Positions 7,401 to 13,568 of a stretch of 18,192 bases of DNA are shown piece by piece. This stretch comes from JBBSEZ01 sp038239195 (GTDB lineage: Bacteria; Planctomycetota; Planctomycetia; Gemmatales; Gemmataceae): the NCBI GenBank assembly GCA_038239195.1, contig JBBSEZ010000182.1, positions 1 through 18,192 of the forward strand. The letters are read 5' to 3'. The position numbers and the translations under genes are program-made. The notes below the pieces were generated by a model. It searched no databases. It saw nothing but the letters and a program-made list of their open reading frames with translations, and had not been told where the DNA came from. Position 1 is the stretch's first letter. Each line of letters starts with the position of its first letter.

Positions 7401-10326
7401 CCGGCGGATCGGGGCGCCGCTGCTGTTCGGCGTGCTGGCCCTGGCGGGGCTGATCGCCCTGTGCCTGGCCTGGGCCCGACCACTGGCGCAGGCCTGGCCT
7501 CGCTACGTCGCCGTGGCGGCATGTGGCGCGGCGCTGTTCCTGCTGACGCGCGGGCTCGGCCCGATTGCCCCGCCGCCGACCCCGGTGGGCGCAGGCAGCG
7601 AACTGGCCGACATCGTGGTCCCGGGGCCGGATGCGGATGGCGAGGACGGCATGCCTCCGGACACCGGGCCAGCCATTCGGCTGCTCGACGAGAACGAGGG
7701 AAGGGGCGATGGCGACATGGCCGGCGGCGGGCAAGGCAAGGGCGGGCACGCCCGGCGCCCGACCCCGATGGCGCGAGGAACGACGCGGACAACGGGGCGG
7801 GCCATGCCGGCGCCTGGCATGCCGAGGCCTGTGCCTCCGATGGCCCCGGGAGGGCCCGCCCTGGCGCTTCCGGACGCCCAGCTCAAAAACCTGGCGGGGA
7901 TGCCGCATCTGCGCGCCGAGGCCAAGGAGAACCGCCAGGCCGCGAACCTCCAGTTCCGGGCCCTTGCTGCGAAGGCCGACCGCGCGGAGGCAGCCGGTGG
8001 CAAGGGCAAGGCGGAGAAAGGCCTGGCGGAGCTCGAGCAGCAACGCTTCGGCGCGCCGGGCCGCCGAGCTTTCGCGCGACTCGACGCGGAGGCGGCTCGC
8101 CGCCTGCGGCGCGGCCTGGATCGGGATGGCTGGGCGGTCGCGCCGATGGTGGTGCGCGAGTACGCCCACCAGCGCGACAGCAATCAGGCCGCCGGGCCGC
8201 GCTCCGACTTCGCCGAGACGCTCTACTGGCACCCGGTGCTCGTGTTGCCCGACGGGCGCGGCAACGTCGAGTTCGACCTGTGCGATTCCGTGACGACGTT
8301 CCAGGTGACGGCCTTCGCCCATACCCTCGATGGCCGACTGGGCGCCGCCACCCGCAAGATCGAGTCGCGCCTGCCGTTCACGCTGTCGCCCACGCTCCCG
8401 TTGGAGGTGACGGCCGGAGACGTCGTCGAGGCCCCGCTCACCATCACCAACAACACCAACGAGCCGCGGACCGTCGAGGTCCTTTTGAAAGAGCGCAGCG
8501 GGCTCGAACTGCTCGACGGCACCGAGAGCGCACGTTCCGAGGTGCCGGCGGGCTCGTCGGTGCGGCGCGTCTACCGCTTCCGCCCGACGCTGCGCGAAGG
8601 CACCGCCGTGCTGGTCTTCGAGGGCAAGACGGGGCCGTTCGCCGACTCGGTGCGCGGGACCATCAAGGTCGTGCCCGACGGCTTTCCGGTGACCGATGCG
8701 CGGAGCGACCTGCTCGAGGGCGGGCTTGGCGTTCAGAACGTCGAGCTGCCGGCGCGGCTGATCAAAGGGTCGCTGCAGTTCCGCGTCGAGGCCTACCCCT
8801 CGACGCTGGCTGACCTCCAGCGCGGACTGGCGGGGCTGCTCCGCGAGCCGAACGGCTGCTTCGAGCAGGCCTCGACCAGCAACTACCCCAACGTACTCAT
8901 CCTCGACTTCCTCAAGCAGAGCGGCCAAGCCAGCCCCGAGGTCGAGCGCCAGGCCCGCGAACTGCTGGCGCGAGGCTATCAGAAGCTGACCTCCTACGAG
9001 TGCCAGGAGGGCAGCAGGAAGCGCGGCTACGAGTGGTTCGGAGGCACCGCCCCGCCGCACGAGGCGCTGACGGCGTACGGCCTGATGCAGTTCCGCGACA
9101 TGGCCCGCGTTTACGAGGTCGATGCGGCGATGGTGAAGCGGACGCGCGACTACCTGCTGAAACAGCGGGACGGCAAGGGCGGGTTCAAGCGCAACGCCCG
9201 GGCCATCGATACGTTTGGCCGGGCGCCCGACCACGTCACCAACGCCTACATCGTCTGGGCCCTGACCGAGGGCGGCAAGGACGAGGACGTGTCGGCCCAG
9301 TTGACGGCGCTGCAAGAGCGGGCGAAGACCTCGGCCGACCCGTACTTCCTCGCCCTGGTGGCCAACAGCCTCATCAACCGCGGCCAGACGCGCGACGCGC
9401 TGCCGCTGCTGAAGAAGCTGATCGACGCCCAGAAGGACGATGGCCGGCTCGAGGCGCTGGAGACGAGCATCACCGGCTCAGGGGGCCGCGATTTGCAGAT
9501 CGAGACGACCTCGCTGGCGCTGCTGGCGTGGCTGAAGGCCAACCCGGCGACGTTCAACGGAGCGATCCGGAAGAGCGTGCGCTGGATCGGCCAGCAGCGC
9601 GGCGGGCACGGCGCCTTCGGCTCGACGCAATCGACGATCCTGGCGCTGAAGGCGCTGATCGCTTACACGAAGGCCAACAAGCGCAACGTGGAGGCAGGCG
9701 AGCTACAGCTCTACGTCGGTGCGGACCTGGTGGCCCGCAAGGCGTTCCGCGCGGGCGCGACGGAGGCGATTTCGCTGGAGGTGGCCAACGCCGAGAAGCA
9801 CCTCAAGGCCGGCAAGAACCGCGTGCGCCTCGAGGTAACGGGCCGCAACGCCTTCCCCTACACGGTGAGCTGGTCGTACCGCACGGCGACGCCGGCGAGC
9901 GCGGCAGGGGCGCCGGTGCGGCTGACGACGACGCTGGTGAAGAAGGCGGTGGGCGAGGGCGACGCGGTGCGCCTGACGGTGCGGGCGGAGAACGCCAGCG
10001 GCCGGCCCCAGGGCATGGCGGTGGCCATCGTCGGCCTGCCGGGCGGGATGGTCCTCCCGGCCGACCTCAAGCAGTTGCGCGATCTGACGCGCGTGCCGAG
10101 CGAGGGCCGGCCAAAGCTGGGCGCCTTCGAGGTCCGCGGCCGCGACCTGGTGCTGTACTGGCGCGACCTGGCGAAGGACGAAAAGGTGGAGGTGCCGATC
10201 GACCTCGTGTGCCGGGTGCCCGGGACGTATCGCGGGCCGGCCAGCCGGGCGTACCTCTACTACAACGCCGACCACAAGCACTGGATCGAGCCGTTGCAGG
10301 TGACGATCGCGGCGAAGGCGGAGTGA
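4495..10326 (+). CDS. Anti-sigma zinc finger fused to a membrane-anchored alpha-2-macroglobulin
   Basis: The product has 1943 residues; the start at 4495 follows GGAGAG. Residues 1-40 form an anti-sigma zinc finger (C4, C7, then H30xxxC34xxC37). RVRWRR (95-100) precedes a membrane segment (about 101-117), so the finger should face the cytoplasm. A charged coiled coil follows (about 119-165). From about 320 onward it is a bacterial macroglobulin: the MG2 signature TDKPMYQPGEIVHFR (331-345), further MG domains, LGTQGWRRF (853-861), the A2M domain (LYWHPVLVLPDGRGNVEF, from 1243), thioester motif GCFEQ (1454-1458) in an alpha/alpha-toroid domain, and a C-terminal receptor-binding-like domain ending in SRAYLYYNADHKHW. 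Between 862 and 1240 lie a helical stretch, a membrane hairpin (about 972-994 and 1003-1018) and a Gly/Pro/Met-rich linker where a bait region would be. Known macroglobulins trap proteases, and the thioester binds them covalently. Coupling of protease attack to sigma-factor release is inference. No pbpC partner is adjacent. Confidence 0.93.
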   Translation: MLGCEACQAQMLEHLYDLLDDQERQALLDHLTTCSPCQAALASAQQKQRLLATAARMELLPAFQFVPPAPAPKAMQPLPAAPVLLAIPARKPRQRVRWRRWAVAAGIVLALVGLSVPAREHARAYAEARDRAHQQELAVADARHQMEEATHKLEEADEKRKDEIKNIHRTVKAAGLVLRVEGAGTLQSGAPSVYQVSTSDFDRNAVSANIVAQLAQQDAPVDALKRLHERAPAAPGGVAGIGKGGGKQGVEGAALGSLRDDAKAARPRVTSLEVQRVKEGLYRVTVPANLALPPNRRVTLLVSAKRDSGSEAELRETLALTAPVYLTHLTTDKPMYQPGEIVHFRSLTLDRFSLAPPRDDFRLHFALALPTGQVQPILSGGNALVRDVKGNVAPILGPDGQPVKGVGAGEVLLPENAPGGEYALTVREERQRFPTQVRKFVVNRYQKPQLDKKLDFNRSSYGPGDEVQAACKAHRASNGTAVANRPVRVAVNVDDKTYGADGQESAVPILFRTDEEGRVLVRFKLPAKIEKGQASVAVTFDAGEVAEPIVRTIPVVVKKLRVEFFPEGGELVAGLPNRVYFEARTPLGKPADLQGRLVEGGKVLPLKVATLTDKERPGVNQGNGAFSFTPRAGVSYELQIDSPSGIEPGRVALPKVVADGVVMTVSQSVVGPGAPIRVQVRSTRERALMVGAYCRGRLLDSVRLEKGQTEAVLRPMVGPAVAAGGVCRVTVFEEMPTGGARRDLKPVAERLVYRHPLERVDVDIRPDQRRYLPGGKVKLSLATTDEKERFKPAFVMLAVVDESVVTLADEKTARRMPTHFLLTTEVRRPEDLEYADFLLDPHPKAEQALDLLLGTQGWRRFAEQGPERFLKKVAENADRLAGDDKRRAQEEAERFLVMIGQATPRTVDFTQEKVREKIEKVNDDFDATAGALVEKHDEARAVVAKAADDGEYRSALALLGAYHDRLERARRIGAPLLFGVLALAGLIALCLAWARPLAQAWPRYVAVAACGAALFLLTRGLGPIAPPPTPVGAGSELADIVVPGPDADGEDGMPPDTGPAIRLLDENEGRGDGDMAGGGQGKGGHARRPTPMARGTTRTTGRAMPAPGMPRPVPPMAPGGPALALPDAQLKNLAGMPHLRAEAKENRQAANLQFRALAAKADRAEAAGGKGKAEKGLAELEQQRFGAPGRRAFARLDAEAARRLRRGLDRDGWAVAPMVVREYAHQRDSNQAAGPRSDFAETLYWHPVLVLPDGRGNVEFDLCDSVTTFQVTAFAHTLDGRLGAATRKIESRLPFTLSPTLPLEVTAGDVVEAPLTITNNTNEPRTVEVLLKERSGLELLDGTESARSEVPAGSSVRRVYRFRPTLREGTAVLVFEGKTGPFADSVRGTIKVVPDGFPVTDARSDLLEGGLGVQNVELPARLIKGSLQFRVEAYPSTLADLQRGLAGLLREPNGCFEQASTSNYPNVLILDFLKQSGQASPEVERQARELLARGYQKLTSYECQEGSRKRGYEWFGGTAPPHEALTAYGLMQFRDMARVYEVDAAMVKRTRDYLLKQRDGKGGFKRNARAIDTFGRAPDHVTNAYIVWALTEGGKDEDVSAQLTALQERAKTSADPYFLALVANSLINRGQTRDALPLLKKLIDAQKDDGRLEALETSITGSGGRDLQIETTSLALLAWLKANPATFNGAIRKSVRWIGQQRGGHGAFGSTQSTILALKALIAYTKANKRNVEAGELQLYVGADLVARKAFRAGATEAISLEVANAEKHLKAGKNRVRLEVTGRNAFPYTVSWSYRTATPASAAGAPVRLTTTLVKKAVGEGDAVRLTVRAENASGRPQGMAVAIVGLPGGMVLPADLKQLRDLTRVPSEGRPKLGAFEVRGRDLVLYWRDLAKDEKVEVPIDLVCRVPGTYRGPASRAYLYYNADHKHWIEPLQVTIAAKAE

Positions 10327-10404
10327 GCGGAACGTGCGACGCATTCCCGGACGTCGGTGCTCTGGGAATCGTCGCCTTGACAGCGCAAGTCGCGGCCGTG
10401 CGTC

Positions 10405-10704
10405 TTACGGCTTGCTCAGTTTCGCGATCGTTGTCGAGGCGACGTCTACGGACATTGCGCCTCCGTATGCCATCGCGTCCAGAAGCCCCTGGGCGTGGGG
10501 AGGGTCGGTCTTCCGGCCGAGATAGATCAGCGCGATCAGCGGCCCGCCGTCAACGGAGATGGCATGGTGAGAGACCCAGTGCGAGACGTGGTTGTCTTCG
10601 AGGAGCTTGCGCACCTGCCCGAGTTGGCCCACGGGAAGGCTGATGGAGGGGCCTGCGCTATCGACCGAGACTCGGATCGGCTTGTGGTTTGACGCATCAA
10701 CCAT
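10405..10704 (-). CDS. Conserved-looking small protein of unknown function
   Basis: The product has 99 residues. The ATG at 10704 is preceded, on the minus strand, by AGGAGA at a good distance, which favours it over the longer upstream frame. The sequence reads as a compact soluble alpha/beta protein with no signal peptide, membrane segment or cysteine. Notable segments are ISLPVGQLGQVRKLLEDNHVSHWV (about 21-44) and the strand-rich ISVDGGPLIALIYLGR. I do not recognise a characterised family. The gene lies 99 bases downstream of the Uma2 gene on the same strand and could share its transcript. It converges with the macroglobulin gene, leaving only 78 bases between the two stop codons. No function is proposed. 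Confidence 0.7.
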   Translation of the reverse strand: MVDASNHKPIRVSVDSAGPSISLPVGQLGQVRKLLEDNHVSHWVSHHAISVDGGPLIALIYLGRKTDPPHAQGLLDAMAYGGAMSVDVASTTIAKLSKP

Positions 10705-10803
10705 CGCTCGTTCTCCTTTCCCCGTTCTCTCGTCCCTCCCCCATTCTATCGGTCCGCACCTCTGTCGCGAGGAACGTACTCGGCAGTCCAAAGGGGCCCC
10801 TCT

Positions 10804-11541
10804 CTACGCAGGCGTTTGCCCCGCCAGCCGCGCCACGAACGCCGCATGCTCCGGCGTGGCCAGCCCCTGCTGGAGCACCGCGCGCACGCCCGCTCGATCC
10901 AGGCGCAACAGCGCGGCTGGATCGAGCCAGAGGCCCGGAAACACCTCGGAGCGAAAGATGCCGTCGGCCCCGAGCGGCAGTTCCGCGAAGGTGCCGTTGC
11001 GCAGTGCCCACCAGATCACGCGAGGGCGGCGCAGCACCACCACCACGTACTCGCGAACGCCGGCGCGCTGGTAATCGTCGCGCTTGCGGTGCAGATCGAT
11101 GGCGTGAGGGCTCGTCGCGATCTCGACGATCAACTCGGGCGCGCCGACGATGTACTCGTCCTCGTCGCGCGTCTGGCCGATGCTCGGCGTGGCGATGAGG
11201 AGGCAGGCATCGGGTTGCGGCTCGCTCTGGGGGCCAAGAATGTTCGTGGCGTTGTCGTAGGCTTCCGTGCCCGGCGTGGCGTCCTCGTAATCCAGCAACC
11301 ACTGTAGCACGCGGGGGTGGCTGCGCCCGTGCGGTCGTTTGAGTGGGGACGCCATGAACACGATCCCTCCGATGAGCTCCGCCCGAACCGTCTCCGGCAT
11401 CGCCTCGTAGCGCTCGTGAAACGTCTTCTGGTCGAGGTGATCGCCATTCTCCAGCGGCGGCAACTCCCGGGACGGGGAAGCCGCGCCGTTGCCTTCGCTG
11501 CCGGTTTGCGGGGCGCCTGTCGTCATCGTTTGCTCGGACAC
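10804..11541 (-). CDS. Uma2-family (DUF820) putative PD-(D/E)XK endonuclease
   Basis: The product has 245 residues. The fold is the restriction-endonuclease-like one seen in Uma2/DUF820 proteins, which are numerous in cyanobacteria and planctomycetes. The expected active-site pattern is present: E55 in AELIGG, D111 in the EPQPDACLL strand, E140 in PELIVEIATSP, and K153 in the helix HRKRDDYQRAGVREYVVV. Residues 1-35 are a variable, probably flexible leader. The family's biological role is unsettled; many copies are thought to be associated with mobile or selfish behaviour. The GTG at 11541 was preferred because GGGAGGT (11547-11553) lies at the correct distance; an ATG at 11526 is the alternative start, five codons in. 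No partner antitoxin or methylase is recognisable nearby, apart from the unknown 99-residue gene downstream. Confidence 0.88.
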   Translation of the reverse strand: MSEQTMTTGAPQTGSEGNGAASPSRELPPLENGDHLDQKTFHERYEAMPETVRAELIGGIVFMASPLKRPHGRSHPRVLQWLLDYEDATPGTEAYDNATNILGPQSEPQPDACLLIATPSIGQTRDEDEYIVGAPELIVEIATSPHAIDLHRKRDDYQRAGVREYVVVVLRRPRVIWWALRNGTFAELPLGADGIFRSEVFPGLWLDPAALLRLDRAGVRAVLQQGLATPEHAAFVARLAGQTPA

Positions 11542-11546
11542 GATCG

Positions 11547-11553
11547 ACCTCCC
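11547..11553 (-). promoter_or_regulatory. Ribosome binding site deciding the GTG start of the Uma2 gene
   Basis: ACCTCCC on the + strand reads GGGAGGT on the minus strand and ends five bases before the GTG codon at 11541-11539. It supports GTG rather than the in-frame ATG at 11526. Confidence 0.55.
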
Positions 11554-11819
11554 AGAGTTACCAGTTCGCGATCCGCCCTGTCGCGCCCTGCCCTACGCTC
11601 CGCTGCGCGTCGCGGCTACACGGGGACAGTCTCTCATGCCCCCTACCCAAGTTTGATTAGACCGTGCCGCGCCGCCCCTGTCGAGAGGGGGTTGTTCTTC
11701 GGGCCTTGCGTTCCATTCCAGCGGTCCAGGCAACTGTCGCGGGCCGGGCGGATTTCGACGACAACGCGGATCGCAAGTCCTGGGTCGAGCCGCTCCAGAC
11801 GCCGAGCGCGAAGTGCGCG
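11554..11819. other. Non-coding stretch upstream of the Uma2 gene
   Basis: About 270 bases between the Uma2 ribosome binding site and the large hairpin show no recognisable gene on either strand; the open frames translate to Arg/Ala/Pro-rich sequence. The Uma2 promoter is expected here. TTTGATTAGACC near 11653-11664 is the most AT-rich spot, but no clear -35/-10 pair stands out. Confidence 0.3.
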
Positions 11820-11885
11820 CGCGAAACGCCAAGCAAGAGAGGCCCTCCCACCCTGGAAGGGCCGCCTCTTGCTTGGCGTCTCGCG
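11820..11885 (-). terminator. Long hairpin past the stop codon of the heme protein
   Basis: The left arm (11820-11839) and right arm (11866-11885) pair over 20 positions with a single mismatch that becomes a G-U pair in one orientation. The core is ACGCCAAGCAAGAG, perfect over 14 bases. Inner bases (AGGCCCTCC against GGAAGGGCC) extend the stem imperfectly. The hairpin begins seven bases beyond the TAG of the heme-protein gene, so it is best read as that gene's terminator, although only a short T-run follows. Confidence 0.6.
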
Positions 11886-11891
11886 GCCCCC

Positions 11892-12440
11892 CTATTCGAG
11901 GCTCGCGACGTAGCTGACGAGGGCGGCGAAGTCCTCCTTGCTGAGGCCCTCCACCAGCCCGTCGGGCATGCTGGACTGCGCGATGAGCTGATGGCTCTCG
12001 ACGTTGCCCTTGCTCACCCGGAGCCGCTGGCCGGTGGCAGTAATGATCTCCAGTTGGTCGTCGTCAATCGCGTTCTGGAGCCGGCCGACGAGGACGCGCC
12101 CGTCGTGGGTGGCGATGCGGATGCGCTGCCAACCCAGAGCGATGCGCTGCGACGGCTCGAGCACCGAGCGAACGATCTCGGCCCGGTCGTGCCGGGCGGC
12201 GATGCCGGTCAGGGCCGGCCCGTTCTTGCGGCCCTGGCCGCTGCTGCCGTGGCAGGACGCGCAGCTCAACTCGCCGAACAACTCGCGGCCCCGCGCCAGG
12301 GCCCCTTCGTTCTTCAAGGCGTGGGCCCGCAGTTCTTCCCGGTTGCTCGTCGCGGCGGCGATCGCTCGCCCCGCTGCCAGGACCGCCAGCGCCAGCCCGC
12401 CGATCAGCAGCGGCGCGCGCAGGTTCTTCAAAAGCGACAT
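11892..12440 (-). CDS. Exported monoheme c-type protein, TIGR02603-like heme-binding domain
   Basis: The product has 182 residues. The ATG at 12440 follows GGAGAGA on the minus strand. Residues 1-30 form a Sec signal peptide (basic KNLR, hydrophobic core LLIGGLALAVLAA, cleavage likely near AIAAA). The heme c site is CASCH (60-64) in a RGRELFGELSCASCHGSSGQG context. GPALTGIAARHDRAEIVRSVLEPSQRI (74-100) and THDGRVLVGRL follow, and M158 in SSMPDGL is the likely distal ligand. This block order matches the heme-binding domain TIGR02603, which normally sits at the C-terminus of very large planctomycete and verrucomicrobial dehydrogenases. Here it is a free-standing periplasmic protein. It probably carries electrons for such a dehydrogenase encoded elsewhere. 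Both neighbours (Uma2 nuclease and hydrolase) appear unrelated. Its start is 296 bases from the divergent hydrolase gene. Confidence 0.9.
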   Translation of the reverse strand: MSLLKNLRAPLLIGGLALAVLAAGRAIAAATSNREELRAHALKNEGALARGRELFGELSCASCHGSSGQGRKNGPALTGIAARHDRAEIVRSVLEPSQRIALGWQRIRIATHDGRVLVGRLQNAIDDDQLEIITATGQRLRVSKGNVESHQLIAQSSMPDGLVEGLSKEDFAALVSYVASLE

Positions 12441-12524
12441 GGTCTCTCTCCAGGGTAAGTTTTCGTGGTTGGGTGAGCCAACGAAGAGGGGGCCGTTCGG
12501 CTCCCGGTCGTTGTTGTCCGGTCT

Positions 12525-12550
12525 CAGGGGGCCTCTCGTCGTGCCCCCTG
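12525..12550. other. Small inverted repeat in the divergent intergenic region
   Basis: CAGGGGGC (12525-12532) is the exact reverse complement of GCCCCCTG (12543-12550), with a 10-base loop. It lies between the divergently transcribed heme protein and hydrolase genes, so it could be an operator-like site or a leader hairpin. The short GC-rich stem could also arise by chance. No clear promoter is visible in the 296-base gap. Confidence 0.25.
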
Positions 12551-12736
12551 TGCCCTGGTAAGCGGAAGTGGGAAGGCGAAGACGACGCGGATTTTGGAGA
12601 AAAGGTGTCGGCGGCCCCCAGTCGGCTTTCTCGCTCGCGATGCGGCGACGCCAGAGAGGCTCGAATGGCCCTTCCCCTCCCCGCCCGCTATGCTGGCCGT
12701 TGCCCTCGCGGACCACGTGAAGAGGAATTGCCTGTC

Positions 12737-13468
12737 ATGCGCCCGTCAAACCTTGTGGCCCCGCGCTGCCCGCTGGTCTACCTCCCGGGCCTCGACGGGA
12801 CCGGGCGGCTGTTGCACCGGCAACCCGCCCTGCACCAGCAGTATGAAGTCCACTGCGCGAGTTATCCCCAGGACCACCCATCCACCTACGCCCAGCTCGC
12901 GGGCCTGGCGATCCGGCACCTGGAGAAGGCCGGCCCGGGCGTGCTGCTGGCCGAGTCGTTCGGCGGGGCCGTCGCGTTGACGGCGGCCCTGGCGCGCCCC
13001 GAGCTGGTGCGGCGGATGGTGCTGGTCAACACGTTCGCCTACTACCCTCGCCAGCCCGTCATCCGCCTGGCCGCCTGGCTCGGCCGTTGGCTGCCGCACA
13101 GGCCATCCCACCCGATGACGCGCGGCCTGCGCGGCGTATTCTTCTTCCCTCCCGACGTCTCCGCGCCGGAACGCGCCGAGTGGTGGGACCGCACCGCCGA
13201 CGTGCCCATGAGCGCGTTCGGGCATCGATTCCCGATGATTGCCGCGCTCGACTTGCGCGAGCGCTTGCCTTCGATCGACGTGCCAACCCTGGTCCTCGCC
13301 GCCCGCAATGACCGGGTGGTGCCGCCCACGGCAGGAAAGGACCTGGCCCGCCGCTTGCCGCGGGCGAGGCTGATCCAGCCGCCCGTCGGGCATGCGGCAC
13401 TGATCCATCCGCTCATCGACGTCGCGCGGCTGCTGGCCGATGCGGCATACTGGCCGCCAGAGGCGTGA
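12737..13468 (+). CDS. Alpha/beta-hydrolase-fold protein
   Basis: The product has 243 residues, normal for a single-domain alpha/beta hydrolase. The ATG at 12737 was chosen because AGAGGA (12721-12726) precedes it and the hydrolase fold begins straight afterwards with LVYLPGLDGTGRLL (oxyanion-hole region, about residues 12-25). The nucleophile elbow is LLAESFGGAVAL with S74; its first glycine is replaced by alanine (AESFG), a tolerated variation. The catalytic Asp is probably D192 in LAARNDRVVPP, and the His is H219 in PPVGHAALIHP, giving a full triad. There is no signal peptide or lipobox, so it is predicted to be cytoplasmic. The substrate is not evident; esterase, lipase-like or acyltransferase activity are all possible. 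It converges with the giant kinase gene, and 100 bases containing a REP-like half-copy separate the two stop codons. Confidence 0.9.
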   Translation: MRPSNLVAPRCPLVYLPGLDGTGRLLHRQPALHQQYEVHCASYPQDHPSTYAQLAGLAIRHLEKAGPGVLLAESFGGAVALTAALARPELVRRMVLVNTFAYYPRQPVIRLAAWLGRWLPHRPSHPMTRGLRGVFFFPPDVSAPERAEWWDRTADVPMSAFGHRFPMIAALDLRERLPSIDVPTLVLAARNDRVVPPTAGKDLARRLPRARLIQPPVGHAALIHPLIDVARLLADAAYWPPEA

Positions 13469-13493
13469 GGGACGGCAACTATTCGGGGAGGGC

Positions 13494-13519
13494 ATCGCCA
13501 AGCCGCAAGCAGCGGGCCC
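13494..13519. repeat. Half-copy of the REP-like element
   Basis: Bases 13500-13519 match bases 1-20 at 19 of 20 positions. Bases 13494-13510 (ATCGCCAAGCCGCAAGC) are the exact reverse complement of 33-49. The second arm needed for a hairpin is missing nearby, although GCGGGCCCGC (13512-13521) is itself palindromic. It lies between two convergent genes, a usual place for REP elements. Confidence 0.5.
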
Positions 13520-13568
13520 GCGAAGTTCGCCGCTCCTCGCCAGGCCCCTCGAGGTTCGGTTGCCCCTT

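Noticed and set aside
4387..9315. Very long open frame (over 1600 codons) antisense to the macroglobulin
   Set aside because: It is the mirror of a GC-rich coding sequence: the product is Arg/His/Gly/Ala-rich low-complexity sequence with no recognisable motif, while the + strand frame holds a complete domain series.
12473..12736. Longer start for the alpha/beta hydrolase
   Set aside because: The extra residues are Arg/Pro-rich and lack fold similarity. The ATG at 12737 has a ribosome binding site and the fold begins directly after it.
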